Part shown: positions 16,571 to 25,142 of the stretch, in pieces
Numbering within the stretch: position 1 is the first letter of the stretch
Layout: every line of letters begins with the position of its first letter
Assembly (NCBI GenBank): GCA_002336485.1
Contig: DDCZ01000034.1
Span: forward strand, 1 to 64,000
Direction: 5' to 3'
Length of the DNA stretch: 64,000 nucleotides
DNA from: Flavobacteriales bacterium UBA1993
GTDB taxonomy: Bacteria > Bacteroidota > Bacteroidia > Flavobacteriales_G > Salibacteraceae
Notes under the pieces: model-generated
The model's database searches: none
The model's input: only the letters and a program-made list of their open reading frames with translations
What the model was told of the DNA's origin: nothing
Program-made: the position numbers and the translations under genes

Positions 16571-18262
16571 ATGGACTATACACTTTTTGACGCGCTAGTA
16601 CTTCTTGGATCTCTCGGATTTTTCATCTACGGAATGAAGGTCATGAGCGAAGGAATACAGAAAGCAGCAGGTACGCGCCTCCGCCAAATTCTTGGCGCCA
16701 TGACAAAGAACAGATTCTTTGGAGTGTTAACCGGGTTCTTTATAACCAGTTTGGTGCAGTCTTCTTCAGCAACAACCGTGATGACGGTAAGTTTTGTAAA
16801 CGCCGGTCTATTATCACTTGTTGAATCGGCAGGAGTGATGATGGGTGCCAATATTGGAACCACAATTACCGCATGGATTGTTTCCTACTTCGGATTCAAG
16901 TTTAAGATTGTTGCGGTGGCACTTCCGATTATCGCCGTTGGTTTACCAATGCTTTTATTAGGAAAACAAAAAGCCAAATCTTGGGGTGAGTTCCTCATCG
17001 GATTTGCCTTGCTGTTTATGGGCCTTGATGCGCTTAAGCATGCAGTTCCTGATCTCAAACAAAATCCAGAAATCCTCAGCTTCCTGACCTCATTCGCAGA
17101 TGGTGGAATTCTCACTTCGCTGTTGTTTGTGTTAGTGGGTACGGTCATCACTATTGTAGTCCAGTCTTCCAGTGCAGCCATGGCGCTAACCTTAGTTATG
17201 TGCCATAACGGATGGATTCCATTCCCCGTGGCCGCAGCCATGGTTTTGGGTGAAAACATAGGAACAACAATCACGGCAGAGCTCGCGTCTCTCGTCGGTA
17301 ATGTGCATGCGAAAAGATCCGCACGCATACATTCCATGTTCAACATCATAGGCGTTACCTGGATGGTTTTACTGCTGCCCTTTGCCCTAGATGGCATCGC
17401 TTGGTTCTCCACAGCCGTTATGGGCAACGCGAGTCCATTCGAGAATAGTGAGTCGATTCCCTTTGCGTTATCGTACTTCCACACTTTCTTCAATTTAACC
17501 AATGTGCTTCTGCTCATTTGGTTTGTCCCAGTATTGGTCCGTGTTGCAATTAAATCCGTTCCATCTAAGGGCGATGACGATGAAGAAACCCACCTTGAAT
17601 ACATCGGCGCCGGACTGATGGGCACATCTGAGCTATCGATTTTAGAAGCGAAGAAAGAAGTAGTTAAGTTCTCCGAAATTGCCGAGCGCCATGTGCGCAT
17701 GGTTCACGACCTATTGCTTGAAAAGGACAACAAAAAGAAGAAGAAGCTCTTCAAGCGCATCAAAAAATACGAGGACATCACAGACCGGATTGAAGCCGAA
17801 ATCACAGAGTACTTGACCAAGGTATCAACCAAACAACTGTCGGATGAGTCATCAACGATTGTGCGAATTATGTTGAGCATTATCAATGATCTTGAACGCG
17901 TTGGCGACATCTGCTATCAAATGTCAGTTAGCATTGATCGAAAAGAGGAGAAGAAAATTTGGTTTTCTGCCGAACAACGTGAGCAGTTATTCGAACTATT
18001 CGCTTTGGTTGAAGGTGCGTTAGCAGCCACCACTGAAAACCTTAATAATGAATACGATAAGATTGAGCTGGACAAAGCATACAATCGAGAACGAGACATC
18101 AATGAGAAAAGGGATCGGATAAAGAAGGCCCACTTTCAAAACATTGAGAAAGCCGAATATGGTTTTCAAAATGGGATGATCTACAATGACTTATTTTCTT
18201 CACTTGAGAAAATTGGCGATCATGTCATTAACGTGAACGAGGCCGTTGCTGGCAAAATTTAA
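16571..18262 (+). CDS. Na/Pi cotransporter with C-terminal PhoU-like domain
   Basis: The 563-residue protein has about nine membrane segments in residues 1-330 containing the duplicated QSSSATT/QSSSAAM motifs (SLVQSSSATTVMTVSF and VVQSSSAAMALTLV) and GANIGTTITA / GENIGTTITA that mark the two inverted halves of the NptA/type II Na/Pi family. Residues about 355-560 form a charged helical domain resembling PhoU. It imports phosphate with sodium across the inner membrane; in its presence the absence of pst genes from the window is not surprising. It is translated from the porin operon. Its stop overlaps that of the convergent lipoprotein gene by 4 bp. Confidence 0.93.
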   Translation: MDYTLFDALVLLGSLGFFIYGMKVMSEGIQKAAGTRLRQILGAMTKNRFFGVLTGFFITSLVQSSSATTVMTVSFVNAGLLSLVESAGVMMGANIGTTITAWIVSYFGFKFKIVAVALPIIAVGLPMLLLGKQKAKSWGEFLIGFALLFMGLDALKHAVPDLKQNPEILSFLTSFADGGILTSLLFVLVGTVITIVVQSSSAAMALTLVMCHNGWIPFPVAAAMVLGENIGTTITAELASLVGNVHAKRSARIHSMFNIIGVTWMVLLLPFALDGIAWFSTAVMGNASPFENSESIPFALSYFHTFFNLTNVLLLIWFVPVLVRVAIKSVPSKGDDDEETHLEYIGAGLMGTSELSILEAKKEVVKFSEIAERHVRMVHDLLLEKDNKKKKKLFKRIKKYEDITDRIEAEITEYLTKVSTKQLSDESSTIVRIMLSIINDLERVGDICYQMSVSIDRKEEKKIWFSAEQREQLFELFALVEGALAATTENLNNEYDKIELDKAYNRERDINEKRDRIKKAHFQNIEKAEYGFQNGMIYNDLFSSLEKIGDHVINVNEAVAGKI

Positions 18263-18753
18263 TTTGGGAAAACGAATTCTGGAGTAGTCACCAATTCGCT
18301 GCGGTTGCCCGCTTCATCGGTCAATCTCGTTTCGAAACGGATGGTGTCACTCGATTGCTTAATGCTGCCCATTGGCTGGAATATGAACCCTTCTGCCTTT
18401 TGGTCTTCTTGCACCTTGGAACTCTTTGGGATTTGAACAAATAGAAGCACGGTGTCTGCCGAGTCGGCTGGAATGAACTTAACCCACTCTCCATTGATTT
18501 TTTCGAACAGAAACGTTTTCAGGTTCTTTTCATCACCTTCAGCTCCTACATCTCCTTGACAGTCTACAAACTGGGTAATAATGGTTAAGCTATCTGAGGC
18601 AAACGGGTCGGCTGGGTCGGCAGCCTTATAGTCATACTGATGAAAAGTGAGTGAAGGTGGCTCTTCTGGACAGCGCTCAGGCACGCAGCCAAAATTTAGC
18701 CCGATTGCGACCAGCGCCATTAACTTTGTAAGCTGACAAATACTTTTTTTCAT
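18259..18753 (-). CDS. Small lipoprotein of unknown function
   Basis: The 164-residue protein has a lipoprotein signal peptide (MKKSICQLTKLMALVAIGLNFGC in outline, lipobox Cys23) and then a compact domain with repeated beta-strand character (SLTIITQFVDCQGDVG, TIRFETRLTDEAGNRSEL). The last block resembles an Ig-like fold. I do not recognise a family with known function. The ATG at 18753 abuts the TTG start of the LuxE-like gene on the other strand with no spacer. Confidence 0.7.
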   Translation of the reverse strand: MKKSICQLTKLMALVAIGLNFGCVPERCPEEPPSLTFHQYDYKAADPADPFASDSLTIITQFVDCQGDVGAEGDEKNLKTFLFEKINGEWVKFIPADSADTVLLFVQIPKSSKVQEDQKAEGFIFQPMGSIKQSSDTIRFETRLTDEAGNRSELVTTPEFVFPN

Positions 18754-19725
18754 TTGAATCGTTCGAAATTACGGATTGCCGACAGAATTGCTGCTGTAAA
18801 CACAGACGTTGAGTTTGATGCTATGGCTATGGAAATTTTTGAGCTGCAGCGTAATTCCTCTTCGATCTTTTCCGAATTCATTGATCAAGTCAAAGATGTC
18901 AAGCCAGAACCTTTTCCGTTTCTACCTATTGAAGCCTTTAAACATCATAACATAGGAACTGCCGAAGATGGAGGTGCAATCTTTAAGAGTAGTGGCACCT
19001 CGGGGTCGCATCGATCATCGCACAATGTGGCAGATATTGAACTATATAAGACTCTAAGTCAAAAAGCTTTTGAGCATTTATTTGGATCATTAACAGATTG
19101 GACTGTGCTCGCACTATTGCCTTCATACCTGGAGAATGGAGATTCGTCGTTAGTGTTTATGGTGAATCATTTTATAAATGAAGCCCGCTCAAACTCACAG
19201 TTTGTATCCGATCCTCAGAACATATTTAAGCTGCTCGCCTCGCAAAAAGAGCGCAACCTGCCAACGCTATTAATTGGCGTTAGCTATGCCTTACTTGATC
19301 TAGCAGCACAACACTCCTTCGACTGGCGTGGCCTGTCTGTGATGGAAACAGGTGGAATGAAAGGCCGCAAAAAAGAGCTTACTCGCGGGGAACTACATCG
19401 GGCTTTGCAACGCGGGTTTCCATCATCCGCTATTCACTCCGAATATGGCATGACCGAACTTTTATCGCAGGCATATGCTGTAGAAGGCGAATGGTTCTCG
19501 GCGCCCCCTTGGATGCGTGTATATACCACCAGCATTTCGGATCCTTTCAAAATTCTCGACCCCAATCAACGTGGTCTTCTTGCGTTTGTTGATTTGGCGA
19601 ATGTTCATAGCTGCTCCTTCATTCAAACCCGTGATATTGGAATAATTAACAGCTCAGGATCATTCAAGGTTGAAGGCCGACTTGATAACAGCGACATTCG
19701 TGGCTGTAATTTACTTTACACCTAG
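18754..19725 (+). CDS. LuxE-like acyl-protein synthetase family enzyme
   Basis: The 323-residue protein belongs to the LuxE/PaaK-like adenylate-forming group common in Bacteroidota. Visible are the P-loop-like FKSSGTSGSHRS (about residues 73-85), the ALLPSYLENGDSSL block and the C-terminal adenylation motifs ETGGMKGRKKELTR, SEYGMTELLSQAY and FIQTRDIG. It probably activates a carboxylic acid as an acyl-adenylate; the acceptor is unknown. The start is TTG at 18754: homologues carry about 20 residues before the IFELQ block, which fits this start better than ATG at 18817 or 18823. Confidence 0.82.
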   Translation: MNRSKLRIADRIAAVNTDVEFDAMAMEIFELQRNSSSIFSEFIDQVKDVKPEPFPFLPIEAFKHHNIGTAEDGGAIFKSSGTSGSHRSSHNVADIELYKTLSQKAFEHLFGSLTDWTVLALLPSYLENGDSSLVFMVNHFINEARSNSQFVSDPQNIFKLLASQKERNLPTLLIGVSYALLDLAAQHSFDWRGLSVMETGGMKGRKKELTRGELHRALQRGFPSSAIHSEYGMTELLSQAYAVEGEWFSAPPWMRVYTTSISDPFKILDPNQRGLLAFVDLANVHSCSFIQTRDIGIINSSGSFKVEGRLDNSDIRGCNLLYT

Positions 19726-19764
19726 TACGGTACAATACTTGAATAAGACATCAAAACAAACATT

Positions 19765-20295
19765 ATGAAATACATCATTCCATTGCTCGCTGTTGTCATC
19801 ATGGTTTCAGGCTGCTCCAATAACTATGTTTTAAAACAATCCACAATTAATGAATACCAACTTTCATTTGAAGACATAAACGGAATTCAGTTTTACAATA
19901 GCCATGACATCGTGCTCACAAACTATGAGGAAGTCAAGAGTGACAAGTCCACTTCCAAGGGCAACTTAAATGTGAATTTTGACAAACAGGTGGACCAAGT
20001 GATTATCAAGGCCAACACAAAAGGAAGAATAATCAAGGATCTGGGGGAAAACAAGTATGCGGTTTCATTTGAACCAGACAACACAAAACAGCTCGTCTTT
20101 GGCAGGCGCGCCAAGGATGACGTATTTCACTTACAGGCGATCGAATGGAAAAACGGTCGGGGCAAGGTTCAGTATGGTGACAAGGTTTACTTCACACATG
20201 CCGGTGCAGATGAGTGTTCGCTGCGTTTTAATTTAAACCGTCGATTTAAGGAAAATCGTAAAACACACGTGGCGAAGGGTAATAAAGTGAAGTAG
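19765..20295 (+). CDS. Lipoprotein of unknown function
   Basis: The 176-residue protein has a clear lipoprotein signal (MKYIIPLLAVVIMVSGC, Cys17) and a compact beta-rich body that ends in a basic tail (RRFKENRKTHVAKGNKVK). No known domain is recognised, though the length and pattern (GIQFYNSHDIVL, KQLVFGRRA) look like a conserved lineage-specific lipoprotein. It lies 39 bp after the LuxE-like gene and may be cotranscribed. Confidence 0.7.
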   Translation: MKYIIPLLAVVIMVSGCSNNYVLKQSTINEYQLSFEDINGIQFYNSHDIVLTNYEEVKSDKSTSKGNLNVNFDKQVDQVIIKANTKGRIIKDLGENKYAVSFEPDNTKQLVFGRRAKDDVFHLQAIEWKNGRGKVQYGDKVYFTHAGADECSLRFNLNRRFKENRKTHVAKGNKVK

Positions 20296-20418
20296 ATAAA
20301 CTGGCCTTTACCAATTAATTGGAAATATACATTGATCAACGTATTCGTCTCCGATGATTACCGTATGTCTGTGCAATGTCCGTTTTGTTTACCTTCGCGG
20401 CTCATAAATAATAAAACC

Positions 20419-21249
20419 ATGAAATCAATTAACAAAACGCTTATTGCGATTGGCCTTGTAGCTGTTTCAGGAGCTTTCTTGACAAGTTGCAACAAAACAG
20501 TTACTTCTGGAAAAGTTGACGGAAATTGGGACGTTACTTCAGGAGCTATGAATGAGTCTTGGTCGACTGAAGACTATTCTGAGACAACTTCTTCAACCTT
20601 CAATGGTTCAACTGTATCATCTACAACCACAATTAAAGATGGTAACGATACAGACACAGATGGTTCTACTACGAACATGACAATTTCTTACACGTTTGAT
20701 AAGAAAACTGGAGACTACACAACGACTCGAGTTCAGACTACAAACGAAATTGACATGTACGCTACGTACTATGTATACAACGATAGTTCAGATACATATG
20801 ATTACGAAGGTACTTTTGAGCGTGTTTCTGCAAGAACTTCTACCATCACTGAAGCTGGTTTATTCACTGTAACTGGTGATGCTGGTGACGACATTGAGAA
20901 GAACTCTCAGATCGTATTTCACATGATGAGCATGGATGAAGATTTCAACGAGGAGTATTCATACTTCGACGAAACTTCAGGCGATGAGCTTGATCGTGTT
21001 GATATCTACGAAGCAGAATACAACTTCAATACTGGAGAAACTGATTACAATCGTCCAGAGTCTTCTGATGAAGGTGCTGAGTCTATTACAGGTTCTTCTT
21101 CTAGCAGCCTTATATGGACTGTGACTGAGCTTGACAAGGAGACTATGACAGTTGAATGGTCTGATGAAACAAACTACGTTGACGAGAAAGAAAACGACAA
21201 CAACTACCAAAGCTCTTCTTCAGGGTCTTGGACGTTGACTGCTAAGTAA
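20419..21249 (+). CDS. Thr/Ser/Asp-rich lipoprotein of unknown function
   Basis: ATG at 20419 begins a lipoprotein signal peptide (MKSINKTLIAIGLVAVSGAF..., lipobox LTSC, Cys24). The 276-residue body is acidic and very rich in Thr, Ser and Asp (GNDTDTDGSTTNMTISYTFD) and looks like a lipocalin-type repeated strand protein (WDVTSGAMNESW, GSWTLTAK). Its codon use is more restricted than that of neighbours, which suggests high expression. TACCTTCG, one base off the TAnnTTTG -7 box, lies at about 20391-20398. A strong terminator follows. Confidence 0.75.
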   Translation: MKSINKTLIAIGLVAVSGAFLTSCNKTVTSGKVDGNWDVTSGAMNESWSTEDYSETTSSTFNGSTVSSTTTIKDGNDTDTDGSTTNMTISYTFDKKTGDYTTTRVQTTNEIDMYATYYVYNDSSDTYDYEGTFERVSARTSTITEAGLFTVTGDAGDDIEKNSQIVFHMMSMDEDFNEEYSYFDETSGDELDRVDIYEAEYNFNTGETDYNRPESSDEGAESITGSSSSSLIWTVTELDKETMTVEWSDETNYVDEKENDNNYQSSSSGSWTLTAK

Positions 21250-21270
21250 GCAACGCATTATATCATTTAA

Positions 21271-21298
21271 AAGCCGACTCTAAGGGTCGGCTTTTTTT
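21271..21298 (+). terminator. Rho-independent terminator after the Thr-rich lipoprotein
   Basis: An 8-bp stem (21271-21278 AAGCCGAC with 21286-21293 GTCGGCTT), 7-base loop, then a T run to 21298. Confidence 0.92.
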
Positions 21299-21330
21299 GT
21301 TTCTAGAATTTCCTTTACGTTCTTTGCTAA

Positions 21331-22599
21331 ATGATTAGCCCTCTTTCATTTTCGCTACGATGCGTCATGCTATTGCTTCTAACGATGAACATTTCTTCCT
21401 GTGTTGAAAAAGGGTGCACCGACCCAGAAGCCATTAACTTTAATCCCGATGCACAGCGTGATGATGAAAGCTGCTACTATGGCGACAAGAATGAAGATTT
21501 AAAAAAATCCATCCTTCGCAATCATGCTAATCTGGCTCATGCCTTATATAGCGACGCTCATGCTGAGGCGATCAGCTTAGCTACGGCAGTCGAATCGTTT
21601 ACGGAATCTCCTTCGGATGATGGGTTTAGCAAATGTCGATTGGCATGGAAGCTGGCATATAATAAGTATCTAAAATGCGATGCGTTACGCTTCTCTGAAG
21701 GGCCGATCGATAACAGTAAAAACCTTGATCGACTCATCGGAGCTTGGCCAATTAATGAGCGACTCATTGATTACGTTGGTCAATCAGAAAACGGCATTAT
21801 CAACAACCCTACTATTCTTAATGAAATCACCGCGTCAGGCCTCGAGGCAAAAAATGAGGCGCTTGGTAAAGACGAGGTAACGACCGGTTTTCATGTTATT
21901 GAATTTCTTCTTTGGGGGTCGGATACAGGAGATGCCTCAGCACTCACCACCGGCGTGCGCACATTTGATGATTACTTGCTAAATGATTCTACCATTCTGA
22001 ACGCGGATAGACGTCAAGATTACTTAACCTCCAGTGCCAACCTCTTGGTATCGCACCTTTCAACTCTTTCAATCCAATGGGACTCGCTTGGTGTAAACAA
22101 TTACAGACAAACATTCCTATCTCTTGAGCCTGACGACGCCTTAAAGCTGATCCTCACGGGCCTTGGGACCTTGACCAGAGGCGAGCTAGCAGATCGCGCA
22201 TTGCAAAATCCGCTTGAAAAATCTGATCCGGCATTGGAGATTTCAAACTTTAGCGATAATACGGTTACGGATATTATTTCCATGAAACGCAGCATGGAAT
22301 TGGTTTACTATGGCGAGTATGAGTCAGAAACTACACTACCGGTTAAAGGCGCCTCTCTCGAAGATCTGCTTACAACGCTTAACCCAGATAGGGCAAAGCA
22401 CGTTACCGAGACGTTCGATCTACTCACAGAAACCATGGTTAAAATTCCTTCGCCTTTTGACATTCAAGTTGGTTTTGAGGCTGCAAACGGGCCAGGGCCA
22501 ATCACTAAAGCGGTAGATGTGCTCCTCGTCTTAGAAGATCACTGGTATGAAGTGGCACGAGATATTGGATTTGGAATTAGCACCGACCTGCCCGAATAG
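21331..22599 (+). CDS. Imelysin-like (M75) lipoprotein
   Basis: The 422-residue protein has a lipoprotein signal (Cys24 in NISSC), a Cys-bounded module (GCTDPEAINFNPDA...DESCYY) shared with the lipoprotein at 13891, and an imelysin-like helical domain. The family motif GxHxxE is present as GFHVIE at residues 186-191, followed by FLLWGSD. Imelysin-like proteins are usually exported and tied to iron or haem uptake; no peptidase activity has to be assumed. It follows a terminator, so it has its own promoter, and its stop abuts that of tyrS on the other strand. Confidence 0.85.
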   Translation: MISPLSFSLRCVMLLLLTMNISSCVEKGCTDPEAINFNPDAQRDDESCYYGDKNEDLKKSILRNHANLAHALYSDAHAEAISLATAVESFTESPSDDGFSKCRLAWKLAYNKYLKCDALRFSEGPIDNSKNLDRLIGAWPINERLIDYVGQSENGIINNPTILNEITASGLEAKNEALGKDEVTTGFHVIEFLLWGSDTGDASALTTGVRTFDDYLLNDSTILNADRRQDYLTSSANLLVSHLSTLSIQWDSLGVNNYRQTFLSLEPDDALKLILTGLGTLTRGELADRALQNPLEKSDPALEISNFSDNTVTDIISMKRSMELVYYGEYESETTLPVKGASLEDLLTTLNPDRAKHVTETFDLLTETMVKIPSPFDIQVGFEAANGPGPITKAVDVLLVLEDHWYEVARDIGFGISTDLPE

Positions 22600-23874
22600 C
22601 TACTCTACAATAGCTAAAAAATAATTCTTTTTTCCTCTCTGAAGCAGGATGTATTTCCCATCGATTAAGTCGTTGCTTGTAGCGCTATAGTCTGGCGCCA
22701 CCTTGGACTTGTTGATTGATATGCTATTCTCTTTTAACGCTCTTCTTGCCTCCCCATTTGAGGCCAAAAATCCTGTTTGTTCAGTCAACAGGTTGACAAT
22801 ATCACATCCCGCTTCTACCGCACTTTTAGAGACTTTCGCCTGTGGCACCCCTTCAAAAACATCCAAAATTGTTGCTTCATCTAGGGCCATGAGTGCCTCT
22901 TTTGTGGCCCGGCCAAATAACACCTCCGAAGCATCCTCAGCTTTCTTCAAATCCTGGGAAGAATGTACCCGAGCAGTAAGTTCTGCAGCCATCCTTTTTT
23001 GTGCAAGTCGCATGTGCGGCGCTTCGTTATGCTCAGCCTCAATGGATTCAATTTCCTCTCTCCCCAAGGTGGAGAATACGCGCATATAGTTTCCGATGTC
23101 AGCATCGGCAGTATTCAAAAGAAACTGATAAAACTTATAGGGTGAGGTTCGCATCGGATCTAACCAGATATTTCCCCCTTCGGTTTTGCCAAACTTCGTC
23201 CCATCTGCCTTTTTGATCAATGGTGTAGTCAATGCACTCACGTTGCCCGACTCCATGCGTCGAATAAGTTCAGTGCCTGTTGTTATGTTTCCCCACTGAT
23301 CGCTTCCTCCCATTTGAATGTTACAACCCATGTGCTTCCAGAGGTAATAGAAATCGTAGCCCTGAATAAGCTGGTAACTAAACTCAGTAAATGACATCCC
23401 GGTTTCTAGTCTGTTTTTCACAGAATCTTTGGCCATCATATAGTTCACGCTTAGGTGCTTGCCTACATCCCGGATAAACTCAAGAAAGCCCATTTCCTTA
23501 AACCAATCGTAATTGTTTACAATCTGTGCAGCATTTGCGCCTTCAAAATCCAAGAATTTTTCGAGTTGCTTTTTCTGACATTCTAGGTTGTGATTGAGCT
23601 GATCAACACCTAGCAGATTCCGTTCTGCAGATTTTCCGCTTGGGTCTCCCACCATTCCTGTGGCTCCTCCTACTAAAGCGATGGGCTTGTTTCCTGTTCG
23701 TTGAAAGTGGGTCAAGGTCATCACCTGAACCATGTTTCCAATCCCCAATGAGTCGGCGGTTGGATCAAATCCGATATACCCAGAAACAGGGCCTTGAGAA
23801 AACAATTCTTCGGTTCCTGGAGTCATGTCGTGCAACATGTTTCTCCATTTCAACTCCTCAACAAAATTCTTCAT
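22600..23874 (-). CDS. tyrS: Tyrosyl-tRNA synthetase with altered HIGH motif
   Basis: This class I enzyme charges tRNA-Tyr. The start is set at the ATG giving MKNFVEELKW (23874), as in relatives; an in-frame ATG at 23895 adds only seven residues. Diagnostic blocks are GFDPTADSL, ALVGGATGMVGDPSGKS, SYQLIQGYDFYYLW, GGSDQWGNI, KFGKTEGGNIWLDP (the KMSKS-loop equivalent) and a C-terminal S4 domain. The HIGH signature after GFDPTADSL reads G-I-G-N, so both histidines are replaced. In Bacteroidota relatives the second is often not His, but Gly for the first is unexpected. The rest of the active site looks intact. Confidence 0.92.
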   Translation of the reverse strand: MKNFVEELKWRNMLHDMTPGTEELFSQGPVSGYIGFDPTADSLGIGNMVQVMTLTHFQRTGNKPIALVGGATGMVGDPSGKSAERNLLGVDQLNHNLECQKKQLEKFLDFEGANAAQIVNNYDWFKEMGFLEFIRDVGKHLSVNYMMAKDSVKNRLETGMSFTEFSYQLIQGYDFYYLWKHMGCNIQMGGSDQWGNITTGTELIRRMESGNVSALTTPLIKKADGTKFGKTEGGNIWLDPMRTSPYKFYQFLLNTADADIGNYMRVFSTLGREEIESIEAEHNEAPHMRLAQKRMAAELTARVHSSQDLKKAEDASEVLFGRATKEALMALDEATILDVFEGVPQAKVSKSAVEAGCDIVNLLTEQTGFLASNGEARRALKENSISINKSKVAPDYSATSNDLIDGKYILLQRGKKNYFLAIVE

Positions 23875-23929
23875 AGCGTTGGCTTTGGGCGGCAAAAATA
23901 ACTTTACCCATAAGGCCTTGAGTAAATAA

Positions 23930-24925
23930 TTACTCGTTTATTATCTCAAAAAGCTTGTCGAGATTAGGCGTGAGAATAATTTCAATCCTGCGATTTTTCG
24001 CCTTTCCTTCCGCCGTATTATTCGGGGCAACGGGTACGTGTTCTCCCCGGCCCGCTGCGGTTAACATATTCTGATTCATCTTTCCTTCAGATGTCATAAT
24101 CTTCACGACAGACGTTGCGCGCATCACACTCAAATCCCAATTATCCTTGATGGCACCGCCTCCATTAAATGGATCCGTATCCGTATGCCCTTCAACTAAG
24201 ATTGTAATGTCCTTTTCATCTTTAATAACGGTTGACAAGTCTATCAGCGCTTTTTTCCCTTCTGTGTTTACAGTAGTGCTTCCACTTGGGAATAACAGCT
24301 TCGCCTCAAGGCTCACGTAAATCTTTCCGTTTTTCTGCTCCACGGTTAATCCTTTGTCTTTAAATCCGAGGAGTGCATTTGTTATCCTGTCTTTCAATGC
24401 TCGAACCGCGGCGTCTTTTTCCGCAATTATATTCTCGAGTTCTTGCACCCGCGCTTCCCTGGCCTTTAGCGCTTCCTCCAGATCAGCCAATCGTTTCTCT
24501 TTTGCGTTCATCTGCTTTTCCAACTCACGTAGTCGATCTTCTCGTTTGAGTAAATCCTCTTGGGTATCACGCAGTATATCTACCAATTTTCTGTTTTCTT
24601 CAGACCCTTTTGATTTTGCGTCCTGCAGTCGATCTAGCAGCTCTCGATTCCTCTTATCGAGTTCTTTTTGCTTCAATCGGGTTAACCTCATATCGGCTCC
24701 CAAGTCAATGGTGTCGCTTTTTAATTGCGCATACTTCTTTGAAATCGATTCTAGATCAGCCTTCAACTCATCGTTTTCTGCAACCAATGTTCGATTCTTA
24801 TTCAGAAGCTCCTGACGTTCTGTTTCACACCTGTCTTGCGTGGTTTTAAGATCGTTGAACCGCTTAGGTGGGACGCACCCTGCCATGAATAGAACCACTA
24901 CCGATAACGCCAAAACTTTTCTCAT
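23930..24925 (-). CDS. OmpA-family lipoprotein with long coiled coil
   Basis: The 331-residue protein has a lipoprotein signal (MRKVLALSVVVLFMAGC, Cys17), a continuous charged coiled coil at about residues 25-185, and a C-terminal OmpA-like peptidoglycan-binding domain (VEGHTDTDPF, NWDLSVMRATSVVKIM, GRGEHVPVAPNNTAEGKAKNRRIEI). It should tether the outer membrane to peptidoglycan across an extended spacer. It stands 55 bp downstream-to-upstream of tyrS on the same strand, so the two may be cotranscribed. Confidence 0.9.
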   Translation of the reverse strand: MRKVLALSVVVLFMAGCVPPKRFNDLKTTQDRCETERQELLNKNRTLVAENDELKADLESISKKYAQLKSDTIDLGADMRLTRLKQKELDKRNRELLDRLQDAKSKGSEENRKLVDILRDTQEDLLKREDRLRELEKQMNAKEKRLADLEEALKAREARVQELENIIAEKDAAVRALKDRITNALLGFKDKGLTVEQKNGKIYVSLEAKLLFPSGSTTVNTEGKKALIDLSTVIKDEKDITILVEGHTDTDPFNGGGAIKDNWDLSVMRATSVVKIMTSEGKMNQNMLTAAGRGEHVPVAPNNTAEGKAKNRRIEIILTPNLDKLFEIINE

Positions 24926-25142
24926 ACCTTTCAGTTTACTTGAAACAAAGCTACCGCACCTATTTGCCGTAGTTTGGAACGAATGCAGGACTTACTAACA
25001 GTGCAATATTGGTTTCTACAAGAGGTTTAAGGGGTCTATTTCCATTCGAAATTCTGGTAGAGGAGTAGTTTTATGACCTTTGTTTCGATCACTCCTTTGA
25101 AAACCGAAAACGAGAATCACAATTTATTCGTTTGTATCCCAA

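Noticed and set aside
24926..25142. Possible short peptide gene (ATG at about 24983, 15 codons) in the gap
   Set aside because: Too short, with no conserved pattern; the gap most likely holds only promoters for the divergent genes.
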